From Allomuricauda ruestringensis DSM 13258 (GTDB lineage: Bacteria > Bacteroidota > Bacteroidia > Flavobacteriales > Flavobacteriaceae): a stretch of 64,000 nucleotides of DNA. Position numbers and translations under genes: made by a program. Position 1 is the first letter of the stretch. Each line of letters begins with the position of its first letter. The DNA is taken from assembly GCF_000224085.1 (NCBI RefSeq), contig NC_015945.1:817501-881500 (forward strand), given 5' to 3'. This document shows, in pieces, positions 61,314 through 64,000 of this stretch. A model generated the notes under the pieces. The model worked only from the letters and a program-made list of their open reading frames with translations, was not told the DNA's origin and made no database searches.

Positions 61314-64000
61314 ATGTCCCGGTCATTCAAAACGCTTCTGGTTTCCCTACTAATTCTTGTAGCATCCTGTAAAAAAAAGAACGGTGCTTCCGAGACCGAT
61401 AATCTTTTTAAGTTCAAGGATTACATCAGTTATCACACCAATGGCAACCAAAGTATTTCCACACCCATTACCATTGCCCTCGCCCAACAATTGGAGCAAT
61501 TTGAACTGACTCAAGAGTTACCATCAGAATATTTGGACATTTCACCAAAGGTGGATGGTGATTTAGTGATTGAAAATGGCAGAGAACTCCTATTTCAACC
61601 TTCGGAATATTTAAAACCCAACACAGAGTACACCATCAACTTGAAGCTCAACAAACTCTTTGAAGATATTGATAGTGAGTTCAAAACCTACACCTTCAGT
61701 TTTAAGACCATTGCGCCGAATTTTAAAATCAATTTGGGCAATTTACAGTCGTATAGTAAGGAATGGCAATATGTTACCGGCACATTGGATGCTTCGGACA
61801 TTCTGGATGCATCAAAAATAAACACGGTGCTTTCCGTAAAGCAAGGAGACAAAAACATTCCTGTAAAGTGGGACAATGCTTCTGAAAATGCACAATACTT
61901 CAGCTTCAAAATTGATAGTATATCCAGAAAAACAGCCGATAGCGAACTCACCATAAACTGGACAGGCGACGCTTACAATATTGATAACGAAGGCTCGGAA
62001 ACCTATCAAATCCCAGGTAAAAATAAGTTTGTGATTATTGATGCCAAAACAACATCCGCTCCAAATGCCGTACTTACCCTGAATTTTTCAGAACCTTTAA
62101 AACAAGACCAAAACCTAAACGGTTTGGTCACCATTGAAAACGCTGAAAGCCTTCGATACGAAATCAATGGAAATGTGCTGAGTGTTTATCCCTCCAACCG
62201 AATTTTGGGTGAGGTACGTATCAATGCCTTTCAAGGTATTAAAAGTGAGTATGGCTTCACTTTAAAGAACAACTTTTCCGAATTAGTCTCTTTTGAACAA
62301 TTAAAACCTGCTGTCCGCCTCATTTCCAAAGGAACCATATTGCCCAATGCCGCTTCCACACCTATTTATTTTGAAACGGTCAATCTTACCGCAGTTGAAG
62401 TTCGTGTCATCCAAGTATATGAAAACAACATGCTGCAATACCTCCAAAATTATGACTTAACGGAAAATTATAATCCCGATTTCAGGCCTGTGGGTCGAAG
62501 AGTAGCATACAAAGTTATTCGCCTGACCGAAGATGACAATAAAAATACCAGTTATTGGCAGGCGCATGGTTTGGATTTATCCAAATTGATTAAGGTTCAT
62601 CCCGGTTCGTTGTATCGGGTCGAATTCAGCTTTAAGAAAGAACACACCTCTTACGATTGTGGTGATAGTGCAGAAACCGAAGAATCAAAAACCGAATATG
62701 CATTGGAACAAAGTTCTGATGAAGCCTCAGAAGAAGAACGCTATTGGGATAATGAAATCTACAATTACAGAAACTATGATTATAATTGGGAAGAGCGTGA
62801 CAACCCTTGTCACTCGGCATACTACAATTACGATAGAATAGCCGCCACCAATCTATTGGGCAGCGATTTGGGCCTTATCGTCAAAAAAGGAAGCAATCGC
62901 TCCCATCATTTTGCAGTGACCAATTTGCTCACCACCCAACCCGTAGCAGGTGCTAAAATAAAGCTCTACAATTACCAACAACAACTCATTGGCGAGACCA
63001 CTACCGATACCAAAGGTCTATCCGTTTATGATAGTGATAAGGGCATTGCCTTTGCCGTGGCCGAGCACAGCAACAATTTCGCCTACGCCAAACTTGCAGA
63101 TGGCAACGCATTATCCCTCAGTAAGTTCGATGTTTCTGGCGAACAGCTGCAAAAAGGTTTACAAGGCTATTTGTATACCGAAAGAGGAGTGCACCGACCA
63201 GGCGATGTTATCCATTTAACCTTTGTTTTGGATGATAATGCCAATCCATTGCCCAAAGGGCATCCCGTAGCATTGGAGGTCAGTGATGCCCGTGGCAAAT
63301 TGGTGCAACGCAATGTACTCAAAGAAGGAAGCATTCCCGTTTCGGATGGATTCTATGCCAAAAAAGAAAAGAATTTTTACTATTTCCCTATCCCGACCGA
63401 TGCTAACGCCCCAACGGGAAATTGGTCGGCCAAAGTGATTGTGGGCGGTGCACAATTCAGTAAAACCTTAAAAGTGGCCACAGTAAAGCCCAACCGATTA
63501 AAAGTGGATTTTGCTTTTGATGACGAAGTACTGGAAGCAAATACTTTCAATCGCGGAAAAGCAACCGTAAAGTGGCTGCACGGTGCTCCTGCCCGAAACC
63601 TAAAAATTGATATCAATGCCACTTTGAGCCAAACCTCAACCGCCTTTCCAAACTATAAAAATTATATTTTCCAAGACCCAGCTCGTTCGTTCAATGAGAC
63701 TGAACTGCAATGGATATCAGCAAATTTGGATGCCAATGGTGAATTGGACATCAATAAAAAAATAGAAGTCAATGGCAATGCACCTGGAATGTTGAAGGCA
63801 ACCTTCACCACCAAGGTTTTTGAGGGTGGAGGTGACTTTTCCATTGATGTATTTTCCAAGAATTTGGCCCCATTTTCAAATTTTGTGGGACTCCGTTCCC
63901 CCGAAGCCAAACAATACGGCTCTTTCTTAACGGATGACAATAACACCTTTGATGTGGTCACTGTGGATGCCCAAGGAAATCCATCATCCAACAGAAAACT
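61314..64000 (+). CDS. Alpha-2-macroglobulin family lipoprotein, N-terminal part (runs off the window)
   Basis: An open frame from the ATG at 61314 to the window end, at least 895 residues. Leader SRSFKTLLVSLLILVASC, Cys19, then KKKNG. It begins with Ig-like MG domains (ITIALAQQLEQFELTQELPS; EYLKPNTEYTINLKLNKLF) and continues to MG-type modules: RVEFSFKKE, then GLSVYDSDKGIAFAVAEH, QGYLYTERGVHRPGDVIHLT and, near the end, APTGNWSAKVIVGGAQFSKT and NTFDVVTVDAQGNPSSNRKL. It is a bacterial protease trap of the periplasm. A thioester motif would lie beyond the window. The 213 bp upstream (61101-61313) hold no gene. Confidence 0.92.
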   Translation, partial: MSRSFKTLLVSLLILVASCKKKNGASETDNLFKFKDYISYHTNGNQSISTPITIALAQQLEQFELTQELPSEYLDISPKVDGDLVIENGRELLFQPSEYLKPNTEYTINLKLNKLFEDIDSEFKTYTFSFKTIAPNFKINLGNLQSYSKEWQYVTGTLDASDILDASKINTVLSVKQGDKNIPVKWDNASENAQYFSFKIDSISRKTADSELTINWTGDAYNIDNEGSETYQIPGKNKFVIIDAKTTSAPNAVLTLNFSEPLKQDQNLNGLVTIENAESLRYEINGNVLSVYPSNRILGEVRINAFQGIKSEYGFTLKNNFSELVSFEQLKPAVRLISKGTILPNAASTPIYFETVNLTAVEVRVIQVYENNMLQYLQNYDLTENYNPDFRPVGRRVAYKVIRLTEDDNKNTSYWQAHGLDLSKLIKVHPGSLYRVEFSFKKEHTSYDCGDSAETEESKTEYALEQSSDEASEEERYWDNEIYNYRNYDYNWEERDNPCHSAYYNYDRIAATNLLGSDLGLIVKKGSNRSHHFAVTNLLTTQPVAGAKIKLYNYQQQLIGETTTDTKGLSVYDSDKGIAFAVAEHSNNFAYAKLADGNALSLSKFDVSGEQLQKGLQGYLYTERGVHRPGDVIHLTFVLDDNANPLPKGHPVALEVSDARGKLVQRNVLKEGSIPVSDGFYAKKEKNFYYFPIPTDANAPTGNWSAKVIVGGAQFSKTLKVATVKPNRLKVDFAFDDEVLEANTFNRGKATVKWLHGAPARNLKIDINATLSQTSTAFPNYKNYIFQDPARSFNETELQWISANLDANGELDINKKIEVNGNAPGMLKATFTTKVFEGGGDFSIDVFSKNLAPFSNFVGLRSPEAKQYGSFLTDDNNTFDVVTVDAQGNPSSNRK

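Noticed and set aside
61688..63991. Reverse-strand frames of 60-110 aa in the last 2.3 kb
   Set aside because: They are shadows of the forward alpha-2-macroglobulin frame, which is open throughout and has the family features.

Overview
The window is a stretch of chromosome from a member of the Bacteroidota, most likely a marine Flavobacteriaceae close to Muricauda/Allomuricauda. The evidence is the rRNA operon with Ile and Ala tRNAs in the spacer, a SusC/SusD pair, several CarboxypepD-reg TonB receptors, many lipoproteins whose Cys is followed by Lys/Ser-Asp-Asp, DUF4230, GSCFA, DUF5522 and DUF6607 proteins, promoters of the Bacteroidota type (TTTG, about 20 nt, TAnnTTTG), and start sites that generally lack Shine-Dalgarno sequences. 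Genus is an inference; phylum and family are well supported. The window opens inside a 23S gene and closes inside an alpha-2-macroglobulin gene.

Layout. 1-2.9 kb: reverse-strand rrn operon (16S, tRNA-Ile, tRNA-Ala, start of 23S) with its promoter. 3-9.9 kb: reverse-strand porin and a SusC/SusD uptake pair. 10.1-15.3 kb: forward rnhB, a large lipoprotein, an OmpA-family protein and a TapB-like protein. 15.5-21.4 kb: mostly reverse-strand small lipoproteins, a beta-barrel protein, lipB and a tiny Pmp3-type membrane gene. 21.5-29.9 kb: forward membrane-anchored LuxR regulator, thioredoxin-fold protein, lysS, TonB receptor and DASS transporter. 30.3-36 kb: an unusual tandem-repeat secreted protein, a large zinc metalloprotease, and a SatD/DUF3307 pair behind a very regular operator array. 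36.3-41.5 kb: a heme-uptake locus (FMN-binding protein and DUF6607, divergent from a TonB receptor and a HmuY-like lipoprotein). 41.9-44.7 kb: small accessory genes, including a zinc-ribbon PD-(D/E)XK-like protein and an HTH gene. 45-57.3 kb: mixed housekeeping genes (hemL, glucosaminidase, PLP desulfhydrase/deaminase, toxin-antitoxin pair, aromatic amino acid hydroxylase, GSCFA, alaS). 57.4-60.6 kb: forward operon M23 peptidase-MerR-LemA-TPM-TPM. 60.6-64 kb: a lipoprotein and the alpha-2-macroglobulin.

A second layer of structure runs through the intergenic regions. Short palindromic (REP-like) repeats of at least three sequence families occur singly, in a dense cluster at 46.3-47.1 kb, inside the loops of intrinsic terminators, inside the rRNA spacer where they adjoin a duplicated tRNA end, and once in frame within a gene. 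Two 192-195 bp elements with 18-bp terminal inverted repeats, plus a third copy lacking its left end, look like a MITE family. The most striking regulatory object is the satD upstream array at 34630-34733: eight 6-bp half-sites of alternating orientation in an exact 14-bp register, with a consensus promoter inside it.

No CRISPR array, insertion-sequence transposase, prophage or complete known defence system was seen.
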